In this document: one piece after another, positions 6,820 through 14,867 of the stretch
Position numbering within the stretch: position 1 is the first letter of the stretch
Layout of the letters: each line of letters opens with the position of its first letter
Source of the DNA: Burkholderiales bacterium
Lineage (GTDB): Bacteria; Pseudomonadota; Gammaproteobacteria; Burkholderiales; Burkholderiaceae_B
Length of the DNA stretch: 64,000 nucleotides
Assembly: GCA_021299735.1 (NCBI GenBank)
Contig: JAJTEM010000013.1
Coordinates: 1-64,000 of the forward strand
Direction of reading: 5' to 3'
Made by a program: the position numbers and the translations under genes
The notes under the pieces: model-generated
Told to the model about the DNA's origin: nothing
Databases searched by the model: none
Seen by the model: only the letters and a program-made list of their open reading frames with translations

Positions 6820-7674
6820 TCAAGGCGCGCCCTCCTGACACTCCTTCTCGAACTTGAGCGCCTCCCTTCGGTCACCCAAGTAGCGCGGAATCCCTTGAAT
6901 CGCCATGAACCCTCCCATAGGTCGTTCATGATGTCCGAGGATGAGCCCTCCATGGCAATTGTGAGCATGGCAGCCGCTGATGTACGTACTGTTGTTCGTC
7001 ACAAGTATGTTATCTGGCCGTACAAGAACCTCGACGCCATTCCTGAGGAACCGCCCGCGCGTCACGACTACCTTGTTTGGTGGGGCGAATTCGATTTCAA
7101 GAAGAATTTTGCGGTGCGCTTCGCGCAAAGTGAGGGTAGTGCCAACTAGCTGAACATCCCATGGACTCATGGAGTAGAACAACTGATTGTTCTTGATATG
7201 AAGCACGGGCACATTGCATTCGTCGAATGCCACAAAGTTCAGGAGCAGGTGTCCGTCACCAAGTATCAACCCGACCAGGGCGACGCCATCGATGCTTATT
7301 GGAACCATGACAGTACCGTAGCCTCGATCCTCGCAAGTGAAGCTGTTCCCCCCAATAACGACTTCCGCGTGCTTGCCGGCGAAATGTAGGTCATACGGCT
7401 TCGAAACACCCTCACGAAGGTTGAAGGGGTTTGCGTTAGCTTGGCGAACTACTTCCTTCGGCAAAAGTCCACCGGTTTTCTCGCGATGGTGGCGATCACA
7501 AAGAAGCGTAATTTCATCGGCCACATGGCGCTTTACTTGGGCCCACTCTTCCATGTGCTCGTACTCGTAGAGAGGCAACCCACATACGACGCAGCCAAAT
7601 CCGCAGCGTTGGCGAATCTCCCGCTGCAGCGGCAGCGGAATGTTCCGGCTTGTGCATTGGGTATCGTCTGTCAT
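6820..7674 (-). CDS. HNH-endonuclease-like protein
   Basis: The first 75 residues look like an HNH/beta-beta-alpha-metal nuclease: CVVC at 28-31, YEYEHMEEWA with His40 as the likely catalytic His, and DEITLLCDRHHREKTGG with Cys59 and His62/His63. The two Cys-containing motifs would hold a structural zinc. Residues 100-284 are beta-rich, with no recognised domain and a repeated HIKNNQLFY-like strand pattern. A strong AGGAGGGG box precedes the ATG. HNH cassettes can be restriction, mobile or toxin-like enzymes; there is no methylase partner in this cassette, so classic restriction is unlikely. Confidence 0.75.
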   Translation of the reverse strand: MTDDTQCTSRNIPLPLQREIRQRCGFGCVVCGLPLYEYEHMEEWAQVKRHVADEITLLCDRHHREKTGGLLPKEVVRQANANPFNLREGVSKPYDLHFAGKHAEVVIGGNSFTCEDRGYGTVMVPISIDGVALVGLILGDGHLLLNFVAFDECNVPVLHIKNNQLFYSMSPWDVQLVGTTLTLREAHRKILLEIEFAPPNKVVVTRGRFLRNGVEVLVRPDNILVTNNSTYISGCHAHNCHGGLILGHHERPMGGFMAIQGIPRYLGDRREALKFEKECQEGAP

Positions 7675-7689
7675 GCGCCCCTCCTTGAG

Positions 7690-7758
7690 GGCTAACGTAT
7701 CGGTAACCGGCTCTGCTCGGCTTATCGCGCGGAGTCCGTGTTCACCGAAGGGTTAGGG
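7690..7758 (-). repeat. attC site of the Sel1 cassette
   Basis: Cores GGCTAAC (7690-7696) and GTTAGGG (7752-7758) flank a dyad with GGTAACCGGCTCTGC and GCGGAGTCCGTGTTCACC arms. Confidence 0.82.
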
Positions 7759-8390
7759 GACGAATTCGCCTGCGACTCCTTTTGCATGATTCGAACCCAT
7801 GTGCGGGCTCCAGCATGCCCTTGAGCCGCGGCCTTTTCGGCCCACCAGAGTGCCTCGACTTCGTCTTTGGGAATGCCAGCACCGCCAATGCTTAGGACGG
7901 CCATCGCGAACTGCGCTTGCGCATTGCCGTCGTTGGCCGCCTCGCGATTCCACTTTGCACAAAGCGCCAAGTCTTTCGGCACACCTTCCCCATTGCAATA
8001 CAGCAGAGCAAGGTTCGCCTTCGCCTCGGGATACCCCTGCTCTACCGACTTCTCAAACAAGCGCCTTGCTTCCCCAAAGTCGCGAGTCACGCCGAGCCCA
8101 GTTCGATACATGTGACCGAGATTGTTCTGCGCAACTCGATGTCCCGCCTGAGCTGCCAATCGATACCACCGGAGAGCTTCACCATAGTTCGTTGGCACAC
8201 CTCTGCCCGCCAGATACATCCAACCCACGTAGTTTGCTGCTTCGGCATCACCATTGCTAGCAGCTCGAACAAACTCCTCGAGCGCGAGCTTGTAGTCGCC
8301 ACGCTTGGCAGCCATTTCGCCCTCGAGAGTGCCCGCTTGAACTCCCCAAAAACCAACGAGTAGCGCACCCAATAGGTAAAGACGTTTCAT
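7722..8390 (-). CDS. Secreted Sel1-repeat protein
   Basis: The preferred ATG at 8390 gives a 222-residue protein with a signal peptide (MKRLYLLGALLVGFWGVQAG). Four to five Sel1-like repeats follow, with motifs such as NYVGWMYLAGRGVPTNYGEA and NLGHMYRTGLGVTRDFGEA. Such alpha-solenoids bind other proteins, often at the cell envelope. A longer frame reaches 8558 but runs through the neighbouring attC, so it is less likely. The stop codon lies within its own attC, so the last residues (NPSVNTDSAR) are attC-encoded. Confidence 0.85.
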   Translation of the reverse strand: MKRLYLLGALLVGFWGVQAGTLEGEMAAKRGDYKLALEEFVRAASNGDAEAANYVGWMYLAGRGVPTNYGEALRWYRLAAQAGHRVAQNNLGHMYRTGLGVTRDFGEARRLFEKSVEQGYPEAKANLALLYCNGEGVPKDLALCAKWNREAANDGNAQAQFAMAVLSIGGAGIPKDEVEALWWAEKAAAQGHAGARTWVRIMQKESQANSSPNPSVNTDSAR

Positions 8391-8437
8391 GATGAAAGAC
8401 CTGATGTTTTGCAAAGGCACGGCAACACTCACCTGTC

Positions 8438-8505
8438 CCCTAACGTTCGAGCTAACCAGCCCGCGGCGCCTGCCGTAGCGGGTCCGGTTGAGCGAGGGGT
8501 TAGGG
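8438..8505 (-). repeat. attC site of cassette 8
   Basis: Perfect inverted cores CCCTAAC (8438-8444) and GTTAGGG (8499-8505) flank a GCGGCGCCTGCCGTAGCGGG dyad. Confidence 0.9.
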
Positions 8506-8514
8506 CGCACTGCG

Positions 8515-9678
8515 TCAGCTCCGAGGCGGGTGCTTGTACGTGTAGCGAGGCAGCTCACCTACTTTGACCGCGCGGAATGGGTTGTTCGCTGCGAGCAGCG
8601 TGTCCATCTCTGCGTCGTACGCCCAAGGCGCGTTGGCGTAGCACCATTCAGCATTGAACCAGCCCTGTTCATGATTGCCAATCGCGATGCCTATGCACTT
8701 TGATAGGCGTTGGTCGTACTTGTGTGCGAGGGTCATGTTCAGTAGCGCGTTGCGCCTGTGTGGAAACAACTCTTTGGTCAAAGGGATGAACACGAACCCG
8801 CAATCGGTGCGAGGGATAGCTATTCGGTAGGGCCGTGTGAATTCGTCGGCGCGTGATTTGTCGATCGACAGCTGGAACCGCGCCTTGAACTCTCGAAGCT
8901 CGTTCCGCTTGAGCAACGCCAATTCGGTAACGATGGGGTAGTAATCGGTGGGTTCGTTCTCGGTCGTGACTTTGTCGGGAAACTTAGAAATGACCCCCGA
9001 CATATCCCACTCATCTGCTCTATGATCAAGTGCCTTCAGTTGCGCAAGAAAGTCCAAGGACGGTGGCTTGGACGAATCCCCTTCCAAGAACTGGCCAACT
9101 AGGGCCGGCTCCGGAACTTCATTGACTTTTGCTCCCCATACTTCAATCAACCCTTCGCGGAAGTCAAAGTAGTCCGCGAGCTCGGCTGGGGTCAACAGAG
9201 TTCGTACTATCCCGAGATAGTCATGAGCCGGGACTATGTGGATAACGCCCGCGGTCTTGCTCTCATGATATTTCTTAGCCAAGCAGTCGCTTGGGAGTTG
9301 CTGGCTGGGCAAGTAGACTACAAGTTTATGGAGTTGCGATATCGACTTCAACTCAAGTTGACGCTCGTGTCCTCGATGGTTTTTCAGCGAGATAGTGGGA
9401 TTTTCTTCGAGATAGCGAAGGGTATCGCGGATTTGCCGCGTAGCTTGATCTAGGATCTTCTTCTCAAACCATTTTCGCTCGATCGCGTCGGTTGTGTTGG
9501 GTGTCGCCTCGCGTTCTTTCAGTTGAAAGGCGAAAAGGATGTTCCCAAGCCAGAGTACGTTGTCGGCCAGCTCGACCTCGGTCTGGGGTGACGCTGGGCG
9601 AAATGTGTTCTTGGAGTAGACGAACTCCTGGAAGAAGTGCCACTCATTCAAGTCGGCTAGGATGTCGGCGAAGGTCAT
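8515..9678 (-). CDS. Hypothetical 387-aa cassette protein
   Basis: I do not recognise this large soluble protein. Its N-terminal 120 residues include EVELADNVLWLGNILFAFQL followed by KERE and a helix (WFEKKILDQATRQIRDTLRY). This spacing loosely resembles a PD-(D/E)xK nuclease core with a QxK variant. That is only a suggestion. The rest is mixed alpha/beta with no clear motif; the C-terminal part contains DCGFVFIPLTKELFPHRR. It is a single-gene cassette with no obvious secretion signal. Confidence 0.7.
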   Translation of the reverse strand: MTFADILADLNEWHFFQEFVYSKNTFRPASPQTEVELADNVLWLGNILFAFQLKEREATPNTTDAIERKWFEKKILDQATRQIRDTLRYLEENPTISLKNHRGHERQLELKSISQLHKLVVYLPSQQLPSDCLAKKYHESKTAGVIHIVPAHDYLGIVRTLLTPAELADYFDFREGLIEVWGAKVNEVPEPALVGQFLEGDSSKPPSLDFLAQLKALDHRADEWDMSGVISKFPDKVTTENEPTDYYPIVTELALLKRNELREFKARFQLSIDKSRADEFTRPYRIAIPRTDCGFVFIPLTKELFPHRRNALLNMTLAHKYDQRLSKCIGIAIGNHEQGWFNAEWCYANAPWAYDAEMDTLLAANNPFRAVKVGELPRYTYKHPPRS

Positions 9679-9685
9679 TTGTGCG

Positions 9686-9778
9686 CCCTAACGCCCACGT
9701 TAAGCTGCGCCGTAATGAGTGCAGCGACTGGAGGGAACCAACCGCAAGGTTGGCGTCAGATTGAACAACAAGTTAGGT
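9686..9778 (-). repeat. attC site of the cyclase-like cassette
   Basis: Cores CCCTAAC (9686-9692) and GTTAGGT (9772-9778) flank a dyad with ACGTTAAGCTGCGCC and TTGGCGTCAGATTGAAC arms. The core also supplies the stop codon of the gene at 9773-10489. Confidence 0.85.
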
Positions 9779-10489
9779 TTTTGGCAGGTACTCATTGATG
9801 AATTTGACTGTGTTTTCATATTTTAAGCGCTGGCGATCCGGGAGATTTGAAAAAGGCCCAAATGCATGTTCAAACTGTGAGTAAAACAACTCAACAGAAA
9901 TTGGTGGCTTGACTTTGAAGTCGTGACTGAAGCAGGCAATCCAATTTACTGCAAACCCGGGGAAAAGGCCTTTATCAGTTGGTATTTGAGTTGAGACAAC
10001 TATATCTTCGGTGCCAGATTGAAAGCCTGCGTTTTTTGATTGAATGAAGACATCTTGAGACGTGACAATACCAAGCCATTGCGCAGCCTCGCCGATTTCG
10101 TATGCTTCAATTAAAGCAGGACCTGAATAAAGCGACTCTTCAATATTGAAGAAAAACTGTCCTACTGCAATACCGATGCGCACTGGAACAAGCCTGCACA
10201 TGGCCTTGTGCAAAATTTCGCTTGCCGCGATAAGAATAGATTGAAGGTCGTCATTAGAGTCAGTTTTGGTGAACAGAACAATCGTGTCTGAAAACATGAC
10301 GCTGTACACGCTTTCAGCAAGCATTTGCTGATGTGCTGTTTCGATTCGCGTCAGTCGAAGCTGTCCAATGTGGTCTCGCACATCAGCTAGGCCGGACAGA
10401 ACATTCCATGCCATTTCGGGATCTCTGTCCACCATGGCTCGCATTCCAAGAATGTCAATGTGAGCGACAAATCTACGGTTTTTTTGCAT
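9773..10489 (-). CDS. Class III nucleotide-cyclase-like protein
   Basis: The 238-residue protein resembles the class III cyclase/GGDEF-related palm fold. AHIDILGM (Asp12) matches the first metal-binding Asp, MFSDTIVLF (Asp68) matches the second, and VRIGIAVGQFF matches the strand before the catalytic helix. The usual VNxxxR motif is replaced by ALIEAYEIGEAAQWL, so catalysis may differ or be lost. There is no membrane segment or CHASE domain. Stand-alone cyclases of this size occur in bacterial signalling, including anti-phage pyrimidine-cyclase systems, but no effector gene is linked here. Fold call moderate, function inferred. Confidence 0.65.
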   Translation of the reverse strand: MQKNRRFVAHIDILGMRAMVDRDPEMAWNVLSGLADVRDHIGQLRLTRIETAHQQMLAESVYSVMFSDTIVLFTKTDSNDDLQSILIAASEILHKAMCRLVPVRIGIAVGQFFFNIEESLYSGPALIEAYEIGEAAQWLGIVTSQDVFIQSKNAGFQSGTEDIVVSTQIPTDKGLFPGFAVNWIACFSHDFKVKPPISVELFYSQFEHAFGPFSNLPDRQRLKYENTVKFINEYLPKT

Positions 10490-10495
10490 GAAAGA

Positions 10496-10573
10496 ACCTA
10501 ACGTTTGACATGAGGGGCGGCCGACAGCAGGCGAAGCCTGCTGTTGGACGTCGCCTCGATGGAAGGGTTAGGG
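10496..10573 (-). repeat. attC site of cassette 6
   Basis: Cores ACCTAAC (10496-10502) and GTTAGGG (10567-10573) flank a strong dyad (GACAGCAGGCGAAGCCTGCTGTTGGACGTCGCC region). The core carries the stop codon of the gene at 10568-11110. Confidence 0.9.
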
Positions 10574-11110
10574 CACACGATGGAGGCGCTGCATCTTGGA
10601 ATAGACCCACACACCCTGCTCCGGACTGACATAGAGGTAGTTCTGATACGGCGCAGCGTACGTGTACTCGCGGTATTCGTCGACGACGCTTCCTGTGAAG
10701 CTTAGCGTTCTAGCGGTATTTCGAACCAGCAGATCGTACGCTAGGCGATCGGCGGCTTCGATTGAGATCTCTCGCGGTGACGCAAGCAGTTCTGCGGCGG
10801 AAATGAGGTACTGCAACTCCGCCAATCGCTCACCACCGGGGAGGAGTAGCTGCGTGGATATTGTTTCGCTCAGACTGCGCGTTTCCTCTAAAACCTTGTG
10901 CAGCAGTCGCAGTTGACCGCAATAGCTAATGATGTTGAAGATGTAGACAGACTTCGGACAGTCTGGATCTCTAGCGCACTCCAGCAGAACAGGCATGTAC
11001 CGGACGTCGTGGAGCAGCAGGTCTTCGTCCTGCTCCATCAACTCCACTTCTTCGTGGTACGCCCACTCGCGCAAGTCGGCGTCAGAGAGGTCGCAAGGGT
11101 TCTCAATCAT
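10568..11110 (-). CDS. Hypothetical 180-aa cassette protein
   Basis: I do not recognise this 180-residue soluble, largely helical protein. The N-terminus is acidic (EEVELMEQDEDLLLHDVRY). It contains helices around GERLAELQYLISAAELLAS and ends in a Tyr-rich strand region (YTYAAPYQNYLYVSPEQG). The acidic first half resembles small regulatory or immunity-type proteins, but no family can be named. It is encoded alone in its cassette, and its stop codon lies in the attC core. Confidence 0.65.
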   Translation of the reverse strand: MIENPCDLSDADLREWAYHEEVELMEQDEDLLLHDVRYMPVLLECARDPDCPKSVYIFNIISYCGQLRLLHKVLEETRSLSETISTQLLLPGGERLAELQYLISAAELLASPREISIEAADRLAYDLLVRNTARTLSFTGSVVDEYREYTYAAPYQNYLYVSPEQGVWVYSKMQRLHRVP

Positions 11111-11125
11111 GGCGAGGTGGTGCGC

Positions 11126-11205
11126 CCTAACGTTTGATCTAACCGGCGTACAAAAGTGGCGTGACGCGCCGCTTTTGTACGTCCGCGTTGAGCGAATTGT
11201 TATGC
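11126..11205 (-). repeat. attC site of cassette 5
   Basis: Cores CCCTAAC (11126-11132) and GTTATGC (11199-11205) flank a dyad with GGCGTACAAAAGTGGCG and CGCCGCTTTTGTACGTCC arms. Confidence 0.85.
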
Positions 11206-11215
11206 AGCATACTAC

Positions 11216-12985
11216 CTAGCTTTCATGTCGTTCCGGTTGTCCAAAGAGACCTTTCCCTATAAACCAAACGGATCGCCCGAAGTTGTGAATTAGTTGTTCA
11301 CCTTGTCTTAGGAACGAACAGTTGTGGTCAATACCAGCAAGCTTAATGGCGTCTGTAACTTTTGATCCAGTCGGATGTGCATCACCTACGCGCATGTCAT
11401 AGGCGCCAGCGATTTCGGCAAAGACTTGGCGGGCCTTCTCAATTCCAATTTTCCGAGACAATATATCTTGCAGAAGCTTATTTGAACCAAGCTTATCTTT
11501 CTCTGCGTGGGTTGAAAGTTTGCGAAGGTCGCGAATGTTGAGTCGATCCGAAAATACGCGGACAAGCTCTTTCGCCAGTCTTAGCAATGACGCTTGATCC
11601 TTGCTCGCGAAGCGAGAAATCTGCTGCATAGCTTCCGCGTCATCTATGTCATGAGTGAACAAAGAGATTTGGTGTTCTTTCTGAAATCCTGCCTCTAGCA
11701 TCCGCATACTCTGAAATAGCAAGACTTCAACGGCATGTGTGGATGCCGGCTGAGCTCTGACCTGCGCCGCTAGCAACTCATTAGATACCTTACCTTCCGG
11801 GGCAACGTTATGTGCAGCCCAAATATGCTGCTCCCATGCGGCTAGGCGGGCGACATCATAAGCATAGACGGTAATTAGGTCAGAAGAATTAAGTCCGAAG
11901 TGAGTCCTATACCCAGATGTTGAGTAAATGCCACCTGTTTCTGCCGTAAACCACTCTAGCGTGAATCCGCGACTACTAAGAAGTTCAGTAACTACGCTGG
12001 AACGGAACCACAGCCATCGACCAATGTCTTCGTTATCTAGTTCAGAAGACACCATGCGTTTGCCATCGGTTTCGACGATGAATTGAGGGAGATTCTTGTC
12101 TGCATCTCCACGAACTCGCACGCTTTGAGATTGATGTTCAATCCATTCATCTCGCCAGAATTCACCCTCGACCCGAACACCTTCAAAACCGCCACGATGT
12201 CCTTTCGAGCTTTCATGGCCGGTGTTATGGTCATTTTCTGGCCCCATTACAGGGGCGTCTTCATCTTCATCGACGTCCGTTCGCCAAGCACGGAACATCG
12301 CCCAGCTCCCTCCGAAAACGTCATTAATATCGCGAATTAGTAGCTCAAATCGGCCGCCGTCTCGCTCCTCTTTACGTTCTTTTAGATTTGCGTACTCGCT
12401 GCCTTCAAGCAGAGGCACATTTTCCACTCTTTGACGGTAATAAGAGAGGCGAAGCGAAAGATTTCTTGCAGCCAGATAGTCAAGTAGAAATTCTCGCTTG
12501 ATTTCGATTAGGCGATGTTCGCCTTTTTCATCAAAACTCTCGCGGGCGACCACAACGAAATTCTCTTCAGGTCTAACCCAGTTCGTTCCTTCTTTTATCA
12601 GGCGGAGCGCAACGACCAGATCAGGATTCAATATCCATTGTTTTCCACCAACAACTGGCTGAGGATGTTCAAAGACGAGATTAACGCCTATTGGCTCTTT
12701 ATCGTTGTACTGAAACTGATCAATCGATGCGTAATGGCCATCTTCGTAAGCATAAGGCGCTACGGTATGACCTATGCCGATATCACCCCAGCTTAGGCGC
12801 TCCTCAACCAACTCCCGATGTTCTGGCGGAAACGCGGCAGACCCACACCCAAAATATTCGCTGATGTAGCCTATATTTTTGACATTTCCCTTCTCATCAT
12901 TTATGGATGCCCTCAATGGAACCCAGGTCGCGTTAGAAAATGCTCGGCGAGTTTCTTTTATTTGGAGAATCCACTCTTGATTCAT
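11216..12985 (-). CDS. Large hypothetical cassette protein (589 aa)
   Basis: This soluble protein is far larger than most cassette products. The start at 12985 (MNQEWILQIKETRRAF) was preferred over an upstream ATG whose extra 34 codons run through attC sequence. The N-terminal half is mixed alpha/beta and carries an acidic linker near residue 240 (TDVDEDEDAPVMGPENDH). The C-terminal 170 residues are helical and end with AGAYDMRVGDAHPTGSK, a pattern I have seen only in uncharacterised proteins. No catalytic motif is evident. It contains many Trp and Arg residues and no signal peptide. Confidence 0.7.
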   Translation of the reverse strand: MNQEWILQIKETRRAFSNATWVPLRASINDEKGNVKNIGYISEYFGCGSAAFPPEHRELVEERLSWGDIGIGHTVAPYAYEDGHYASIDQFQYNDKEPIGVNLVFEHPQPVVGGKQWILNPDLVVALRLIKEGTNWVRPEENFVVVARESFDEKGEHRLIEIKREFLLDYLAARNLSLRLSYYRQRVENVPLLEGSEYANLKERKEERDGGRFELLIRDINDVFGGSWAMFRAWRTDVDEDEDAPVMGPENDHNTGHESSKGHRGGFEGVRVEGEFWRDEWIEHQSQSVRVRGDADKNLPQFIVETDGKRMVSSELDNEDIGRWLWFRSSVVTELLSSRGFTLEWFTAETGGIYSTSGYRTHFGLNSSDLITVYAYDVARLAAWEQHIWAAHNVAPEGKVSNELLAAQVRAQPASTHAVEVLLFQSMRMLEAGFQKEHQISLFTHDIDDAEAMQQISRFASKDQASLLRLAKELVRVFSDRLNIRDLRKLSTHAEKDKLGSNKLLQDILSRKIGIEKARQVFAEIAGAYDMRVGDAHPTGSKVTDAIKLAGIDHNCSFLRQGEQLIHNFGRSVWFIGKGLFGQPERHES

Positions 12986-13029
12986 GGCTAATCTTCCACA
13001 GTCAGCATATTGCAATACCCTTTCCAGCC

Positions 13030-13128
13030 GAATAACGTTTGACGTGAGGGGCCACCGCAGCAGCGAAGCCGAGAAGGGAACCCACAAGCGCAGCTGGTGG
13101 GCGGTCCCTCTCGACGGAATTATTAGGC
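13030..13128 (-). repeat. attC site of cassette 4
   Basis: Core-like ends GAATAAC (13030-13036) and ATTAGGC (13122-13128) flank a dyad with GAGGGGCCACCGCAGC and TGGTGGGCGGTCCCTC arms. The right core has A in place of the usual first G. Confidence 0.75.
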
Positions 13129-13129
13129 T

Positions 13130-13573
13130 TCACTTCGGGAACTCTTCAAAATATAAATGCGCCAAAAACTTAAAAGCTTCTTCATGTATTGCTAACCGAA
13201 GGCGCTCAGCTTCAGATTGGACTCCCGTCAATCTCGGCATAATTTCCTGTACCGACATTTCTCCTAGCTCTCCCATGGGATCAAGGCAGTACGCAATACC
13301 TTTATGACTGAGGAAGTTTCTTTCTTTTTTAAATTTCTCAAGATCAGCGATTAGAGCCGTGTTGTCAGATAGCTTGCGAAATACCCCGATCAGCTTTTCT
13401 AGTGAAGCATCTTCATAGTCGTCTCCACTCATTCTAAAAACCATGCGGCTACCTAAGCACTTTTTTACCAGCTCAAGGGCATGTGCTATGTACAACTTCA
13501 ACTCTTGCTCGACCAACTGACAGCCAGAAAGAGCAAAAGCAACTTGAAGATAGAAATCGTCGCCGTCATTCAT
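13130..13573 (-). CDS. HEPN-like cassette protein with Rx4H motif
   Basis: The likely start at 13573 gives 147 residues. The protein is helical: an opening helix FALSGCQLVEQELKLYIAHA, a central helix, then FKKERNFLSHKGI, in which Arg85 and His90 form the HEPN R-x4-H motif with the common ERNxxxH context. HEPN domains often act as RNases in toxins and abortive infection, or as substrate-binding helices. It resembles the product of 2281-2772 in layout but is clearly divergent. The longer frame to 13618 is attC-derived. No partner gene is in the cassette. Confidence 0.7.
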   Translation of the reverse strand: MNDGDDFYLQVAFALSGCQLVEQELKLYIAHALELVKKCLGSRMVFRMSGDDYEDASLEKLIGVFRKLSDNTALIADLEKFKKERNFLSHKGIAYCLDPMGELGEMSVQEIMPRLTGVQSEAERLRLAIHEEAFKFLAHLYFEEFPK

Positions 13574-13578
13574 TTTCG

Positions 13579-13668
13579 GCCTAACGCCCGCGGTAAGCTG
13601 CGCCGGAATGCGAAGCATGGAGGGAACAAAAGCGCAGCTTTTGCGTTAGCTTGACCAACCAGTTAGGC
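13579..13668 (-). repeat. attC site of the radical SAM cassette
   Basis: Perfect inverted cores GCCTAAC (13579-13585) and GTTAGGC (13662-13668) flank a dyad with GTAAGCTGCGCC and AGCGCAGCTTTTGCG arms. Confidence 0.9.
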
Positions 13669-13705
13669 CATTTTGCGCTTGACATGAAGAATACACCTCC
13701 CAAAG

Positions 13706-13753
13706 TGTTACCTATCAGCCCTGACATTCTGTCACCTATCAACCCGACCATTC
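13706..13753. repeat. Tandem imperfect 24-bp direct repeat
   Basis: Two adjacent 24-bp units (13706-13729 and 13730-13753) begin TGTTACCTATCAGCCC and TGTCACCTATCAACCC. They match at 19 of 24 positions. They lie between the radical SAM gene and its attC and resemble the repeated transposase-binding ends of some insertion sequences. Confidence 0.6.
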
Positions 13754-13788
13754 AGTGTGTAAAGTAAGCTCAAAACGGCTTAGTTCTT

Positions 13789-14781
13789 CTATGGGTGTGG
13801 TGGGCAACCATCTCCTCCGCCAGGCATGCAAGTGTCTGGATTGCATGTCATATGGTCGGGCACACAGGGTTTATCTGGGCTGCATCCTTTATCTGGTCCA
13901 CAGTTTCCGGGGCCGCAAACAGCGCAAGGACTAGGGTCTTTTTTTGGTGTTCGGCTTGATTCTATTCCGTTTCTAAATGAGTTGAGTTGTATTCCATTCA
14001 ATATTTCAATGAATGATGACTCGAAAAAGCTTCCTAACTTAAACGAGCGACTCATAATGCAGGGGAAAATTGAGCCATCGTTCGTAAGGCAAAGCCTTCC
14101 TCTCCCGCATTGCCCGCAAAGGCCGGTATAACTCGCGGATTGGGGCTGAGTGTCGTCTTGTCTCGCTCTCCCGAACGGGCGTACTTTATCTGATCGTACC
14201 TTGAGGATTCCAATTCGTTGAAGCGCTTGACTGGTGGCACTGAAGTCGCCTGCATTTCGCGGCATCTCTATATAGCCAATACGAACAGGAATTCCTGCGG
14301 CCGCAGCGAGTTCAAGCGCGTACATTGTTTTCTTGTGGCTTCCCCTCTTGCCAACTATCGTGTCGTGAACCTGCTCCTTATCAGAGTAGACGGAACAAGC
14401 GACGCGAACTCCTAGCCGGCTGTAGAGTTCTGCGGTTTTTTGATTGAATGCTGTTCCATTTGTGTACACCTCAATGAACTCGTAACCCATTTTATGGGCG
14501 TATTCGATGAGGCCATTCGTTTCGGGGTGAATAAGGGGCTCACCGCCTATGAACTGAATTGACCTACACCCTAACGAATACGCTTGTGTAATCGCGGATC
14601 GCCATTTCTCTGGCGTCATCTGTTCATCAAGTGGGAGGCCAGAATGAGAGCCTGTGTAGCAGTGTTCGCATTCGAGATTGCACTTCTTGGTGATCTCAAT
14701 CCACAACATCTCCAGTGCTTGTGGTTTGACGATTTGGGAAACTGCTTGTCGCGCAGCATCAACATTGGTGACCTCTCTCAT
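13789..14781 (-). CDS. Radical SAM/SPASM-type maturase with Cys-rich tail
   Basis: The 330-residue enzyme has the radical SAM cluster motif CNLECEHC (Cys34, Cys38, Cys41) followed by a GGEPLIHPE motif. A SPASM/twitch-like region carries CGQCGRGRLC and FPC cysteines for auxiliary clusters. The last 45 residues hold eight cysteines spaced with Gly, Pro and Asp (GPGNCGPDKGCSPDKPC and similar). Radical SAM/SPASM proteins usually modify peptides or protein active sites; no obvious precursor peptide is in this cassette. The ATG at 14781 has a GAGAGGAA box. The tail could be an extra cluster site or a self-encoded substrate; both are inference. Confidence 0.82.
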   Translation of the reverse strand: MREVTNVDAARQAVSQIVKPQALEMLWIEITKKCNLECEHCYTGSHSGLPLDEQMTPEKWRSAITQAYSLGCRSIQFIGGEPLIHPETNGLIEYAHKMGYEFIEVYTNGTAFNQKTAELYSRLGVRVACSVYSDKEQVHDTIVGKRGSHKKTMYALELAAAAGIPVRIGYIEMPRNAGDFSATSQALQRIGILKVRSDKVRPFGRARQDDTQPQSASYTGLCGQCGRGRLCLTNDGSIFPCIMSRSFKLGSFFESSFIEILNGIQLNSFRNGIESSRTPKKDPSPCAVCGPGNCGPDKGCSPDKPCVPDHMTCNPDTCMPGGGDGCPPHP

Positions 14782-14867
14782 GACTTGAGTTCCTCTCGAT
14801 GGTTGGGAATATTGAGTAGATGATAGTGGTAGTAGGTTGCGAACGAAAGCTATCCCAAATTCTAGGG

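Noticed and set aside
12986-13087. Upstream extension of the 589-residue cassette protein
   Set aside because: The extra codons run through an attC site, where translation starts are not expected.
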